The position numbers and the translations under genes were made by a program. Below the pieces are notes generated by a model. That model was not told the DNA's origin, made no database searches, and saw only the letters and a program-made list of their open reading frames with translations. Positions 30,904 through 42,640 of a DNA stretch of 64,000 nt are shown piece by piece (within the stretch, counting starts at the first letter, position 1; each line of letters starts with the position of its first letter). The stretch covers positions 26,162,501-26,226,500 of the forward strand of contig CM044869.1 in NCBI GenBank assembly GCA_024500155.1. The letters run 5' to 3'. The stretch comes from Chenopodium formosanum (lineage: Eukaryota; Streptophyta; Magnoliopsida; Caryophyllales; Amaranthaceae).

Positions 30904-32412
30904 TGATGAATCACATTTATATAGAGTTTATAGGCACATTTATGCTAGTTTTATAGTTGATTTTTGAGTCTTTTGTTGCTTTTTAGGTCGCAATTGCATA
31001 AGTTGTCCATTTTGTGCTCTATTATGCTCCGTTTGTGTTTTCTTAATGTTCCAGGTAGTTCTCATAGCTATTTGGACGCTCTCGGAAGAATTTAGCATTT
31101 GTCGTTGGATGGAGGGATGTTGATTTGAGGCCGATGATTCATTGACCTTGTGCTTATATATGTATGTAGATTCCTTGAAGTAAATCGGAGTTGTTTCGTA
31201 GCTCTTGTTGCAAGTATGAGATCGTTTTAGGCCTTTGGTGCATTGACAATTTGAGTTGCTAAGCATTCTTGCATCGAGCTAAGCTCGAGCTATAGCTCGA
31301 GTACTAGCTCAGTAAGGCAGCAAGTCAAGGAAGCTCCGAGCTATCGCTCGCAAGCTAGCTCGCCTATTAGCTCATCACTGCCATACGCAAAGTCCTATGC
31401 GAGCTATAGCTCGCCAGCTAGCTCGCCAAGGCAGTAGCTACATTCGACGAGGAGCGATAGCTCGCTCGTTAGAGAGCGATAGCTCGTTGCTGCTCCATCT
31501 TTTCTTGGTCGTTTGACGTAATCAAGTCGAGTAACGTGCCACGTCATCAATTATAATCCAATAGTAATTCAACTTATGTATTTATTATTTTCTTATTAAT
31601 TTTCTTTAATTATTTCTTTAGATTAGTTTTAGGATAATATAAATACTCAAGGAGACTTATTTTCTCGGGACGCTTTTGATTATTGTTTTACGTTCTTTTT
31701 AGATTTCTCTTTAGCCCTAGTTGTTCATGGACAACTCCATGGATTCCTCCATGGATTTGTCCTTGAATTTGTTACTTTAATTCATTAAGGTAATTTACTA
31801 CTCTCTTTTGATTATGTTTTATTCCTTTCTAGTTTTATTTATTTATTTCATGTTTGAGTAGTTTATTTCTAGGGTTTGGGAATCCATGTTTATACTATGA
31901 ATCTTGATTGATTTATTAATATTTTGATTATTGATATCTCTAATTGATAGTGTTTTATTGTTAATCTTGCAACCTGATCAATTGTTTGATTAATTATTGT
32001 TAATAAGAGTTTGAATCGAAATATCTTACTTTTAGAGGCTTACCTACAATTAACAATTCTGATTATGTTAGCGACCGAACTACATATGTTGAATTGAGAG
32101 CGTTAAGACCCGACCGTAGGCTTAGCAATTGCTCTAGTTAATTGATTAATTGAATTGTTATTGGTATTTTGATAGGTTTAGAACTATAAGCATGGTGAAC
32201 CATAACCCTAGGTCCTTTTTATTATTTGTTTTATTCCTATTTTATTTTAGATCTATTCATAATCCCAATTTCGTGACATAGGTTAGTTTCTCCAATTTCT
32301 TAGAAGTTAGATTGAATACCATCTCTCTGTGGATTCGACCCTACTTGCCCTACTACATTGTTAGTTGGATTCGTTAGGAATTTATTTTTGAAAGGTGTAC
32401 GACAACCTATCA
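30904..32412 (+). repeat. NA-D 3' LTR
   Basis: 1509 bp, the same length as the 5' LTR, with a single noticed substitution. Flanked on the right by CAAAT. Confidence 0.92.
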
Positions 32413-32944
32413 CAAATTCTATTCTTTTCCGGTTCCTTCGTGGAACCATGGAAACGCTTACTAATGGAAGATTTGAAGCCATTAGGGAGAACGCGGTTAG
32501 ATTGGTTGGGATGAAAGTGGATTGCGCCTCATTAGTTCTCTACGCTTAGCATACCCTATGTTTCAATCAACCCTCGATATCTTAGAACGTGCTTACCATT
32601 GTTGTTTTAGAAAGCTTGATATCCTTCGTGCCTTTATCATGTGCAAAAGGCCTTTGTATAAGCATTTCTTTTCTTTTCAAGGTTTTAAACTTTTTCTTTT
32701 CTTTTCTTTTTACTTTGCCTCCTTTTTATTAAAAAGAGTTATAGGTTAACCTCTTTGGAAACCTTTACGAGAGCATCACTCGTCCTCTAGAGCGATCTAG
32801 GGGTTTAAATGACTTGTCTTTAGTTTGCTAAAATTGACCGCGAATCCTACGAAAGTGAGTTAGTGTATATTCTCATCTTCTCTAATTTTCTTGTTTCTTT
32901 CTTTGCTTGAGTAGTGTCATCATTTTCCCTTAGGTTTGATTTTG
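32413..32944 (+). other. Ath-B 3' untranslated region (after NA-D)
   Basis: Continues the Ath-B tail interrupted at 26391 and aligns with Ath-A 9255-9783. One frame, RFLRGTMETLTNGRFEAIR followed by ENAVRLVGMKVD, is recognisable also in Ath-H (56935-57025) and partly in Ath-A. It may be the remnant of a coding segment. Confidence 0.45.
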
Positions 32945-32984
32945 TTTTGCTCGAGGACGAGCAAAAGTTTAGCTTGGGGGAATT
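32945..32984 (+). promoter_or_regulatory. Polypurine tract of Ath-B with upstream hairpin
   Basis: TTTTGCTC / GAGGAC / GAGCAAAA (perfect 8-bp stem), then TTTAGCTTGGGGGAATT to the LTR start at 32985. Confidence 0.8.
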
Positions 32985-34450
32985 TGATGAGCGTCGTTTA
33001 TGGCGCTCAAAAGAATAAGATTTAGGTTCATTTTCTTTATTTTCTTTCATCATTTTCATATAATTCTCTTAGTTTTATTTGATTTTCCATTTTTATAATT
33101 CACTTTAGTTCTCGATTGGTTTTTACGAGTTTTTTCATATTTTTAGTTGACAATTCATAATTTTAGTTTTAGTTTTACCTTGCTACGCTTTCTCTCTTTG
33201 TTTTATTTGTGTTTTGTAGGTGAATAATCAAGTCAATTTGCTCATTTTGGGACTGCCGTGTTCGCAGGCATCATCTCGAGTGCACTGATGATGGGGATGC
33301 TCGGGAGCGCGGAGTTTGATCAAGCAAGCGAAGGAGCCAAAGCCTAGTGCATCGCAAAAGGGTGCGCGCGAGCGACACAGGGGTGCGTGCGCGCAGACCT
33401 AGCTGTGCGCGTGCGCGGCTGGTCTGTGCGTGCGCACGGCTTGTGCGGCCCCCTTCGCTCGATTTTTCTTATTTATAGCTTTTAACTTTCTTTTTGAGGA
33501 CGACTTAAATTTGTACTAGAGAGAGAATTTTTCCAGAAATAGGAGAGAGAGAAAGTAAAGAGAGAAGCTTAAGATTTACTTGTTTGTACTTGAATTTGAT
33601 CTTAGATTTCAATTTGATCTTGAAATTCCTTCTTCAATTCAATGAATGTTTGTAAGATTTCTTTCCCTTGATTTACTTTTAATGCAATTCCTTCTAGTTT
33701 CTTGGATTTTGATTGAGATTACATTCCTTGCTTTAGAATTTGTTGATTGATTGATTTTCTTTTGATTAAGCTTTAAATGAATATGAATTTGTTTTGTTTC
33801 TTAATTTCACCATGTTTAGTGAGTAGATTAGTTGCTAGGGAGAAGGGGAAGCATGCTTAATTGATGATTTTTGCTAGTTGATGATGCTAAATTGATTTGA
33901 ATGGTGCAATTAAATTCGTTGACATAGTTGTGCATGTGATTAATTAGACTAGGAGTGATCAACCTATAAGATTAATCTAGATTGCATTGCAAATTTCAAT
34001 GACATGAACCCTTGATTTGAGAATTGCTTTAATTGATTGAATTTGATTGTGATTTTCCTAGTTAGCCATTCATAGTGAACCCTAGCTTGGCTTATAGGAG
34101 ATAGCCCTTGAATTCCTTTTATTGCAACTATTGTTTGTCCTTTGCAATGTTTGAATTGATTGAGTGATCCTTCAATTAGCATAATCATTGAGCTTGCATG
34201 TGGAACCTGTATCCCTAGTTTTTAGTATATTGAATTTCTCGATTTATCTAGTTTTCTCGATACCTTAGTTACCAATCGCATCTTCCCGCAATCTTCGAAG
34301 TAGCTTGACCTAGGCTATAGCTTGCACCTACTCATTCCCTTGGGTTCGACCCTTGACTTACCATATACTCGTATTAGGTTGGTCGAGTGTTTATAAATTT
34401 TCTTTGGCTCTAGGAAAGGGTAGAGAACGACCTACATTTTCCTCGTGTCA
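32985..34450 (+). repeat. Ath-B 3' LTR
   Basis: 1466 bp, partner of 15962-17421. Its CpG-rich cluster (33360-33450) keeps more intact CG than the 5' copy. Followed by GAAGC, the target duplication. Confidence 0.88.
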
Positions 34451-34455
34451 GAAGC

Positions 34456-34802
34456 TTATGTGTTCTCTTAAATATTATGTCACAATCCACCCCTCCCATC
34501 ATAAATGATTGGGGTATTTATAGGGGTGGAAGATTATGCCCCTTAGAGTTGCTACCCTAATATTCTGTTCTCTGATTGGCGACACAATTAGGAGAGGAGA
34601 CGTGTCCTAGGGGGCACCGTTTTGCAACTTTCTCGGGATTTGGGCCTCCTGATGTAAGGAGGCCCTTTATTCTCTTTTTCAGGTGCTCATGTAATAGGTT
34701 TACACGTGTCATCTTCCTATAGGGACACGTGTTGCTTTTTAATTTTAGCCACATGTCTCTATGGGATTGGACTATGTTTTGGGGTGTTTTTTACCCTAAA
34801 AA
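34456..34802 (-). repeat. Tat-C 3' LTR, proximal part
   Basis: Continues 15787-15961 and aligns with 46381-46727. Minus-strand TATA box TATAAATA at 34515-34522. The inner end reads AAAAA where the 5' LTR has AAACA. Confidence 0.82.
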
Positions 34803-35702
34803 TTTGGCCCTCAGAGGGGGTGACTTGTACACGACGGGCCGCCTCCTCTAAACCTCATTTATCTTGAGGACTTAGGCTATGGCGAGCAACCCAAAATTTC
34901 GGCAAGGGTCGGACGCAGTCGTCTGTATACATGGGACCTTTTCGGCTAAGAGCCTCTGTATGGTTCGCCTGATTTCCTCAAGGAACTTTCTTAGGTAGTC
35001 AGGCAGAAAAAATTGGCCGAATGGCTCTAGAAAAAATTAATTTCCTTCCGAATTTTCTAAAAAAATGGTTCAAGTTCCAAGAGGAACGTTAACTTTGACG
35101 GGTCTTTATGACGCCGGTTCGAATTTCCGTCTTTAATGACGAAACAGTTTTCAACTGTTTGACATCTAGGTTAAACATTCAAAGAGTTTAACTGTTGGAC
35201 TTCTTTAGGTGGGAAAGGCGATTTTACCAACCTGCCCTTGTAAATTTTTGCCTATAAATAGCAGAGGTTTGACCTCATTTTGTTACTTTGGTTTATTTTA
35301 CTTTCTAGAGAGAAGTTAAAGCTTCTAGAGAGAGAAAGTTGGGTTTTCTTTGAATCTTCGAGATTTTTACCGTGCATTTGGAGTTTTCCGGTTAAAGGGT
35401 TGAGTTCTCAGGTCAATCATCAATAAGATCTTCAAAGTCTTCACGTTTTCTACTCGGACAGAGGTAACCGAATACTTTTCCTTTCCCTTTCTCTTTTCCC
35501 TTTTCTTTTTATACTTGTTTTATTTCCAAACATACTGGCTCAACACTTGGCCTTGTCTGTTTCTCCTCATGAGGCCGTCTATTCGCCTGGGATTGAGGAA
35601 TCTAGAGTAGATAGGGACGATTCCTCATCTTTATAGAGTGGGTCCATTTCTGGTGTGTACCAACTCACCCCCACCTATTCTTCTATGTCCCTACAGTCGA
35701 AC
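34803..35702 (+). promoter_or_regulatory. Promoter and leader of the Tat-C antisense ORF
   Basis: Plus strand, opposite to the element. TATAAATA lies at 35253-35260, followed by CTCATTTTG and CTAGAGAGAAG leader-like text and then the ATG at 35703. The TATA box, spacing and GA-rich leader look like a normal plant promoter, suggesting the antisense ORF has its own start of transcription. Confidence 0.5.
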
Positions 35703-38700
35703 ATGGCGCGTACGAGGCAGATGTACGACCGTTATGCTGCAAGAAATCCGGACGGCGGCGTAATTCAACCCTTGGCCTCCTATGATTTGAATAACACTGA
35801 CGTTGAGACCACCAATACAGACACAAACACAAATACCTCTACCACTACTGGTGGCAGTGCATGCTTGGTGATTGAGGTGACCATTTCTTTTGAGGAGCGC
35901 CAAAATCAGCGAGGTACTTCTACATCTGGACGAACCCTGTATGCAAATCAGCCAAATACTTTTCCTTCCGGTTAGTGTTCGGGCCAAACCCCAATAACCC
36001 CCCATCACAACATATCATCTCAGACATAAGAACGTCCGAGAGACATTCCTCTAGGAGGCCTCGTTCTTTATCTCGATCAGTCGCTGTTCAATCTGTCCAA
36101 AATCTGCCACAGCCTAATTTGTCATCCAAACAGTTTTTACCAACACCCCCTGCATAACATTCGGGATCGGCCAGGCCTCAAACTAGAATTCATATTGACA
36201 GTTCTGGGGTGCGGAGCTAAGGACAAGGGCAAGGCCCCCTTAGTGCCTAAAAGTGTAGTGGTGGCCGAGCCAGGGATGGGCTTGGTTGGAGGAAGCTCGG
36301 CCGAGGCGGCTGAGCTGGACAGAGTTTTGTCCGCTGACTTTTGTTGGTGAGGGCACCCGAACCTCAACCGGCCAAGTAGGGAGAGGAAAACCCTAACGCT
36401 CCGGCCATAGAGGAGGAGATTAACTTTGACAACCTGTATGGCTGTGAGATAGGGAGGACAACCCTAGGCTTCCTCAATGTCAAATTTTAGGAGTTCCTCA
36501 TGCTAGGGGAAGGTTTCAAGAACCAGTCGCCCCGGACTTCTACCTTACTGGCCGCTTCGAATGATTCGACTGTTATTCGTCGGGGTTTCAATGTATATAG
36601 GGCCGCCTTGGAGGTCGGGCTTCGTTTTTTTCTTCATCTGTTCGTCTAAGAGCTACTGGAAGATTATCAGATTGCTTTGTTCCAGCTAGGGCCGAACAGC
36701 TGGGCTAATATTTTTTGGTATTTGGTGATATGCCTTAGGATGGGCTTTACCCCAAACTTTTCTAGTCTTCTGCGCCATGCATAACATGGTGAAGCTGAAT
36801 GCAAAACTGGATGGGTGGTTCGTCCTGAACACTCGTCCATAGTACATGGTCTTCCTTCGCAAGCCTTGTAAATGGCGGGACTGGAAGCAAAGGTTCTACC
36901 TCGTCCGATGCAAGGATTAGAATTTTAACCAGAAGATGAACAATTTTAACTCTTCTCCTTTTCAGCTTGGAGGAGGGGATCATCGGTCGTACCGCCCCCC
37001 AATACATCCGGACTATGCACATCAGATTGACTATTTCAAAGTCAAGAAGGAGTACGGGAAGGGTCGGCGAGTATCCGTCCTTCCCAAATAGATTCCCTTA
37101 GTAGACTTGCTAAGGGATCCGGCCTTTATGTCCTCAATCGGCCTGCTTTGAAACTACACTCCAGGTAAAATTCCGTGTCATGCCCATCCGAACATATGTT
37201 GTTGTGAAATGGTGTCTAACACTTGTATTTTTTTTTCTTTTTGGCAGAACAAGCCATGTTTCATCTTTACCCAAAATAGAAAGGAGAGATTGATATGAAC
37301 GAGTTTAACTTGGAGCGCTATCGGCTCCTACGGCAGGAGTACGAGAAGGCAAAGGGGGTACGGATGATAAATTAATAATTTTTTTTTCATTCGATCTGCT
37401 TTACTTTGCATAGACTACTTTTCATTGTCATCCGGACAACCTTCTTATACCCTGGTCTGGATGAGTAGATGTATGTTGGAGGGACTTTCCCTTCATTTCT
37501 TCTCGAACTTAATGGTCTAACTGCTTCTGACGGAACCATTCTAGATTTCAGGGGGTTTAGTGATGTTTTACTCAGCCAGTAACACTGAATTAATTTTTCT
37601 TTTTCTTAGTTGGTCACCCCAAAGCGTGCGAGGAAGCGAACGACATCGTCTTCAAAGGACGAGGGGTCGTCCAAATCTCGCAAAATCTCTACGTCCAAGA
37701 CCCCCTCAGGGTGCAGGCGGCTAGGGTAAAGTCGCAGGCTGCCAAGGAGCAGCCTAAAGGAGAACAACCCCAGCTGACAATAGTGGGGGCTCTAAGCCCT
37801 CAGAGCCACGACCGTCCATCGTGGTCCGAGACAAGACCGTCCGTAAGGACGATGAGGGAGAGTCGTCCCTAGACCAAACGGCCGGCGATAATTCAACTTC
37901 ACATGTTGAGTTCTTAGGGGTTCAGCTAATGGACCCTCAAGCAGAGGAAATGCAACTGCCCCCGCCGAAGTCGGTCGAACAGCAGCCTATGCCTACTCTA
38001 ACCTAAGAGAGGCGTCACCGAGTACCTCCCTCTTTCTCATAAGGTATTCGTACAATCCTTATTTTCATGACATTAAACATAACTTTTATATTCCATCTTT
38101 CTGACTTGTGTTTTTCTCTTGCAAACATTTCTAAGGAAGCGGACGCTCGACTCCTCGCTCTTCTTTGACGGGGGCCGAGAGAAAAGCTGTCCAGGATGTT
38201 ATTCAGAAAGTTGTCTTGGCTAAGGCTCTAGACAAGTGCCGGGGCATCCATGATGGGAACCTCGGCCCTATGATCAAAAGTTGCGTGGAGGTATTGACTT
38301 TTCCACCTTAGCACTTAGTTTATTTTGCATTTTTCTTTTACTGACTTTCTTCCATTCGTCCTAGCTCTTACTTAGGCTATTTTCCTTCCAATATTAGCAT
38401 CCGCAGAAAAGGCGCAAACTTCAGGCGGCCTAGGAGAATGTCTAGAAACTACAGGATAAGAATACGGGCTCACTGGGCCTGGGGAAGATCTGGTATGAGA
38501 CTGCCTCAATGTCGTTACTGAGAAGGCGGCCAAACAAACTAAGTACCTTGTCAAACTAGGCAACGCCCTTAGGAAGGAAAGGAGAGCAAATGAAACTCTC
38601 ATGAAAGAGAGGGATGAGGCGGTCTCTGAAGAGGCCACTTGGAATGAGGCGGCCGAGACTCCAGACAAGCTCAAGGCTGAGCTTGAAACCAACAGGGAGG

Positions 38701-39142
38701 CCCTTGAGATGGCGCTAAAGGCTGCGGACGAGCGGAAACAAGAAATTGAGCCTCTCTAAAAGGAGGTGGAAGAGCTGAAGAAATAACTTAGTGCTCCTCG
38801 GCCAATCACCCGATCGAGGTTGTCAAAATAAAGAAATCAGCCACCACCCGGCTCAAGAACCGGTTCGACGAGGCGTTTGACGTGATGTTAGACCAGAGTG
38901 AGATCGACTACTACCTTGAGCGCTTTACCAGGGGGCTAGACTTCATAACAAAGAGGGATGAATGCCAAGATTTTGGTCTGCCAGCCTCATCATTTGTTGA
39001 GACTCTAGGTCTGAGTGAGTTTGATGACTCGGACGAGGAGGCAGGGGAAAAGGAGGTGGAGGAGGCTGAGGATAAGGAGCCGACCAAGGAGGAAGACCCT
39101 GCCAAGGTTGAGGAGTCGGCTAAGGAGAATGATCCCGAGTAG
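35703..39142 (+). pseudogene. Tat-C antisense ORF with transposase_28-like domain
   Basis: Runs against gag-pol in the place where Tat elements carry antisense ORFs. An open Thr/Asn-rich N-terminus (35703-35975) is followed by a region with stops and then a transposase_28/plant gypsy-type domain (about 36440-37170): GFNVYRAALEVGLRF, QIALFQLGPNSWANIFWYL, GFTPNFS and YKWRDW-like text. After likely introns come a Lys/Arg-rich stretch (37620-37700), a coiled coil (38520-38790, EAVSEEATWNEAAETPDKLK and on), and an acidic Glu-rich C-terminus (38882-39142). At least six stops make it a pseudogene. Function of this ORF class is unknown. Confidence 0.65.
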
Positions 39143-40379
39143 ACTGATGATGCGGCCGCTGAAAAGTCGGCCGATGGCCAGGATGAAAGTGAGGCGGCCA
39201 CCTAAGGTGCTATCCCCTACCACAGCTATTTTCCAAGATTTATGTCTTATCTTTTTTCTGTTTTTGCTGAACATTTATATTTCTGATTGCTGCTTGTTTT
39301 GAGTGGTTTGTAAAGATATTTTACCGCCTTCTAAGCGGTTTTAATTTATTTTAATTTTGCCGACTTCTGAGCGGTTTATGCATTTTCATACTTTGCAATT
39401 TGCACATCTTGTTTATGCTTTTTATTTCTTTTTTTATGAACACTGGTGGTATGCCCCTTTACTCGGCGTTTGTCTAGTCCATATTCCGAGTGGTTTGATT
39501 AACTTAATAGGTTTTATACCTTGAAGGGTATGATAAGTAGTAAGTTAATCAAATCATAATAATGATTGCCCTTGGACTAGGTGAACGCCGAGTCAACATT
39601 TAGTATATGACCTCTTTACTGGCTTTGTTTGAGTTGTCCGTTAAAGCTATCGCTCAACCATACCCAAGAAATTTCAAGTATTATCTCAACTTGTAAATTT
39701 CCGTTTACAGGGCTCGTATGCCTAGGGATACCTTCGTCCTAAATGGGTGATACATACCTTAGGCAGATTTAGAACTTCCCGTTTTTCTTTACTTCGGCCT
39801 GATGGGGCCGAATGATAAGATTAGTCTTTTAGGCTAAGTGGCCGAGTGGCTGAAGAAAGTATGATCTTGCTACACTTTGTTGTCGGCATCTTTTGAGGAC
39901 TTTCTTAGTGCGGACGGTCTATTTGACGTAGGACCAGATGTTAGATCGTTCGTTTAGACTTCCTGGCCAAGCTGTTTATCTAGGGAAGCCCTTGCTTCAC
40001 ATTTTACTCGGCCGATGTATAGTGCATCATCGTTCAATTAGGTGTGGCTGAGCAAGTCTGTTTTTGACATGTTCTTAGTGAGTTTCTGCACGGCCTCCAC
40101 TCTATGCCTTTTTTTGAGATGACCGAGCAGCTGTGCTATAAGCAGCATTGGATTTTCTTTTCAGGCGGCTTCTATTTCTATTCTCGGGTGGCCGACCAGC
40201 ATTGTTGTGAGCCACCTTGTTGTTATTTTCATTCGGCATTTTAGCTTAACAATATAGACATTCATAATCAGTATATAACAAAGAATTTTTTGTAACAATT
40301 CTTGACTTTTAATTGATAATTGTCAATAAAATTTTTTACATTGTTGGTGGCCTTTCGGCTTATTAACATTACTCGACCA
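39143..40379. other. Convergent intergenic region of Tat-C
   Basis: No gene. The antisense ORF ends on the left and integrase (minus) on the right. An imperfect 133-bp inverted repeat (39461-39593) lies inside, with outer arms ACTCGGCGTTTGTCTAGTCC and its near-complement and inner arms GTTTGATTAACTTA and complement. Short TCGGC/GCCGA motifs recur through the region. Confidence 0.6.
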
Positions 40380-41560
40380 TTACGGCTCGGTTACACTACT
40401 CAAACATTCGGACTTAGATGCAACATCTGGCTGATAAGCTTTAAATGTGGTAATTTTCAAGTTGTCCGTATTCCATGTACAAGTAATAGGACGACCATAT
40501 AAGGCTTCGAGACGGTAAGTTCCATCTCGCACTTCATCCTTGATTCGGTAGGGCCCTTCCCAATTCGGGGTTAACTTTCCTTCTTCTTTGGCTTGGCCTA
40601 TAACTTCCATCTTCCTTAAGACAAAATCCCCCATCTTCAGCAGCTGCTTAGACACTCGGTGGTTATATGCCCTTGCCATCCTTGGACGATAGATTTTGTG
40701 TCTGAGCGCCGCATTGCCCCTAGCTTCAGGAAGAAATTCAAGGGAAGTCTTTATGGACTCCCAATTGGTCGATTCATCATATCACATAACTCGGAGAGTA
40801 GGCTCGTACATCTCAATTGGGAGCACTGCTTCGGCATCGCAAACTAGAAAGAAGGGGGTTTCTCCTGTGGAACTTTTTGTTGTCGTTCGTATGGACTATA
40901 GCACGTTGACCAACTCATCTGCCCACAGCCCGCCTGCTTTTTCAAGCTTAGGCTTGATGCTGTTGGAGATCAGCTTGTTATAGGCTTCAACTTGGCCGTA
41001 GGCTTAGGGACGGCCGACCGATGTAAAACAATGAGTGATGCCTTTGTCGCTTAGTTAGTTCTTGAGTTGACGCATTTCAAATTGGGGCCCATTATCAAAT
41101 ACCATTGACTGCGACACACCATAACAAGTAATGACATTTATCTAGATAAAGGCGGACACATCTGTCCACTTGATTCCTCGGACGGCCTCAACTTCAACCC
41201 ATTTGGTGAAGTAGTCTACTGCTACTAACACTTACCGCCTCTGCTCGGACGCTGTAGTATACGGCCCCAAGATGTCCATGCCCCATTTTATAAAGGGGAG
41301 CGGACTACTTATGGACAACAAGCTATTTGCAGGTTGGTGAATAAGGGTTGCAAATCTCTAGCACTTGTCACATTTTTTCACCATTTTTTTGGCGTCCGAA
41401 TTCATACTCAGCCAGTAAAACACCAGGTGGGTGACCTTTTCTACTAAGGCTCGTCCTCTAATGTGTGACCCACATTACCCTTGATAAAGGACATCTAATA
41501 TATCATGCCCCCTTTTTAGGGTGATTCACTTCAAGTATGGCTTAACGAAAGCTTTTTTTA
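40380..41560 (-). pseudogene. Tat-C integrase
   Basis: Minus strand. Catalytic core motifs WGMDILGPYTT (about 41287-41255) and VDYFTKWVEVE (about 41220-41190) are followed by the FDNGPQF-like second Asp block near 41100. The C-terminal domain holds NWEGPYRIKDEV (about 40570-40535) and ends near 40380. Many stops lie in the core. The C-terminal 100 residues (40679-40380) are still open. Confidence 0.78.
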
Positions 41561-41696
41561 ATAGTTCCCCTTGCTTTAGCTCAAACCAGGCTGCCCTCTT
41601 CTTTATCAGCCAACTTTCTTTTAGATCGTTCGGAAGCGTTCCATCTCTTAAGTAAGAGACCACTCCGTCCATCCAGGTTGAACTTCTATCTGAGAG

Positions 41697-42150
41697 CTAC
41701 ACAGGTTCAGCATCAATACTCCTTTTCTCCTTTACTTCCCAAACCACTGATCTAGGAGTATCACATGATGCCGAGGAGGCCAGTTTAGAGAGCGCGTCCG
41801 CTTGGTGATTTTCTGAGCGAGGAACTTGTTGTAGGGTGAAATGCTCTAGGCCTTCGGCCTCTTCTTTCACTAACTGAAGATACTTCATCATGGTCGGCTC
41901 CCTGGCTTCATAGTCACCATTAATTTGGCTGACTATTAGCTGGGGGTCCAAACTAGCTTCGATTTCGTTTGCCCCGGCTGCCTTACACATTCTAAGGCCG
42001 GCCAAGAGAGCTTCATTGTTGGAGGCTTGAAATTGGAATCCTATTGCATATTCAAACTTATCTCCCTCAGGAGATTAACATATGATACCAGCACTACATC
42101 CGGCCGCTTCCGTCCATAGACACTTTCCAGATTTGATCCCCTGTCGGCTG
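41697..42150 (-). pseudogene. Tat-C second, archaeal-type RNase H
   Basis: IWKVSMDGS (about 42135-42110) gives the first Asp. Then, after frame breaks, NNEALLAGLRM-like sequence (about 42025-41990), LDPQLIVSQI (Asp lost or shifted in QTDSQL) and QADALSKLASS (about 41800) follow. The second RNase H again marks the Tat lineage. Confidence 0.72.
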
Positions 42151-42640
42151 CAAATCCGGTCGTGTCATCTCCGCCAAGAAATCAGCAAAGGCTTGCCCCT
42201 TGATTGCTTTTTTGGGTTTAAACGTGATATTAAAACCTCTCATTTCCAAGGCCCATTTAAGCATTTGGCCACTGGTCTCAGGGTTATAAACGACTTCTTC
42301 AATTGCTGGTCCGTATAGACCACAATCGAATGAGCAAGGAAGTATGGCATTAGCTTTTTTGATGCCATGAACAATGCCAGCCAAAATTTTTCGATGGGTG
42401 GGTACCTCAGCTAGGCATTGTGCAGGACGTGGCTTATGAAATATACGGGGATCTGTTGGTCGTCCTTCTCAACAAGGAGGACGACGCTTATAGAGTGATC
42501 TAAAATTGCAAGATACATGTATAACTTCTTGTCTTTGAGTGGACTGACGAGCCGAGGAAGCGTATGCAGTTGATTTTTCAGTTGTACAAAGACTTCCTCG
42601 GCCTCATCGGTCCACTCGAACATAGCTTTTTTCCTGATTG
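42151..42640 (-). pseudogene. Tat-C first RNase H
   Basis: FEWTDEAEEVFVQLKNQL near 42620, LYMYLAILDHSISVVLL near 42510 and PVYFISHVL near 42440 are the gypsy RNase H entry and the TXAS-like block. The tail (VVYTDQ region, about 42320) and a MRGFNITFKPKKAIKGQAFADFL tail follow. Frame breaks near 42410. Confidence 0.72.

Larger units (their letters stand above)
26392..32412 (+). mobile_element. NA-D: young non-autonomous LTR retrotransposon
   Basis: 6021 bp with two 1509-bp LTRs in which I noticed one substitution (26851 T, 31363 C), and a perfect 5-bp target duplication. The internal 3003 bp contains an intact tRNA-Asp-type PBS, one long ORF, the AGGCAA hairpin, an internal hairpin/PPT-like module and a terminal PPT. 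There is no protease, RT, RNase H or integrase. Motifs shared with Athila-type elements (PBS, AGCTTGGGGGAATT, post-pol hairpin) suggest an Athila relative supplies the enzymes. It is the youngest insertion in the window. Confidence 0.92.
15962..34450 (+). mobile_element. Ath-B: Athila-type element with deleted RT-integrase core, host of NA-D
   Basis: LTRs are at 15962-17421 and 32985-34450 (TGATGAG...GTGTCA), with target duplication GAAGT/GAAGC. The order is PBS, gag, protease, start of RT, a large deletion, integrase C-terminus, hairpin, GC-rich region, leader intron, ATHILA ORF, long 3' UTR and PPT. The LTRs differ by roughly 2% by eye plus small indels, so Ath-B is younger than Tat-C and older than NA-D. 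Without NA-D it is about 12.5 kb. It cannot move on its own. Confidence 0.88.

Noticed and set aside
39005..39302. Arg-rich plus frame and Ser/Leu-rich minus frames over the Tat-C antisense ORF end
   Set aside because: Shadows of the Glu-rich acidic tail (GAG/GAA repeats) in the other frames.
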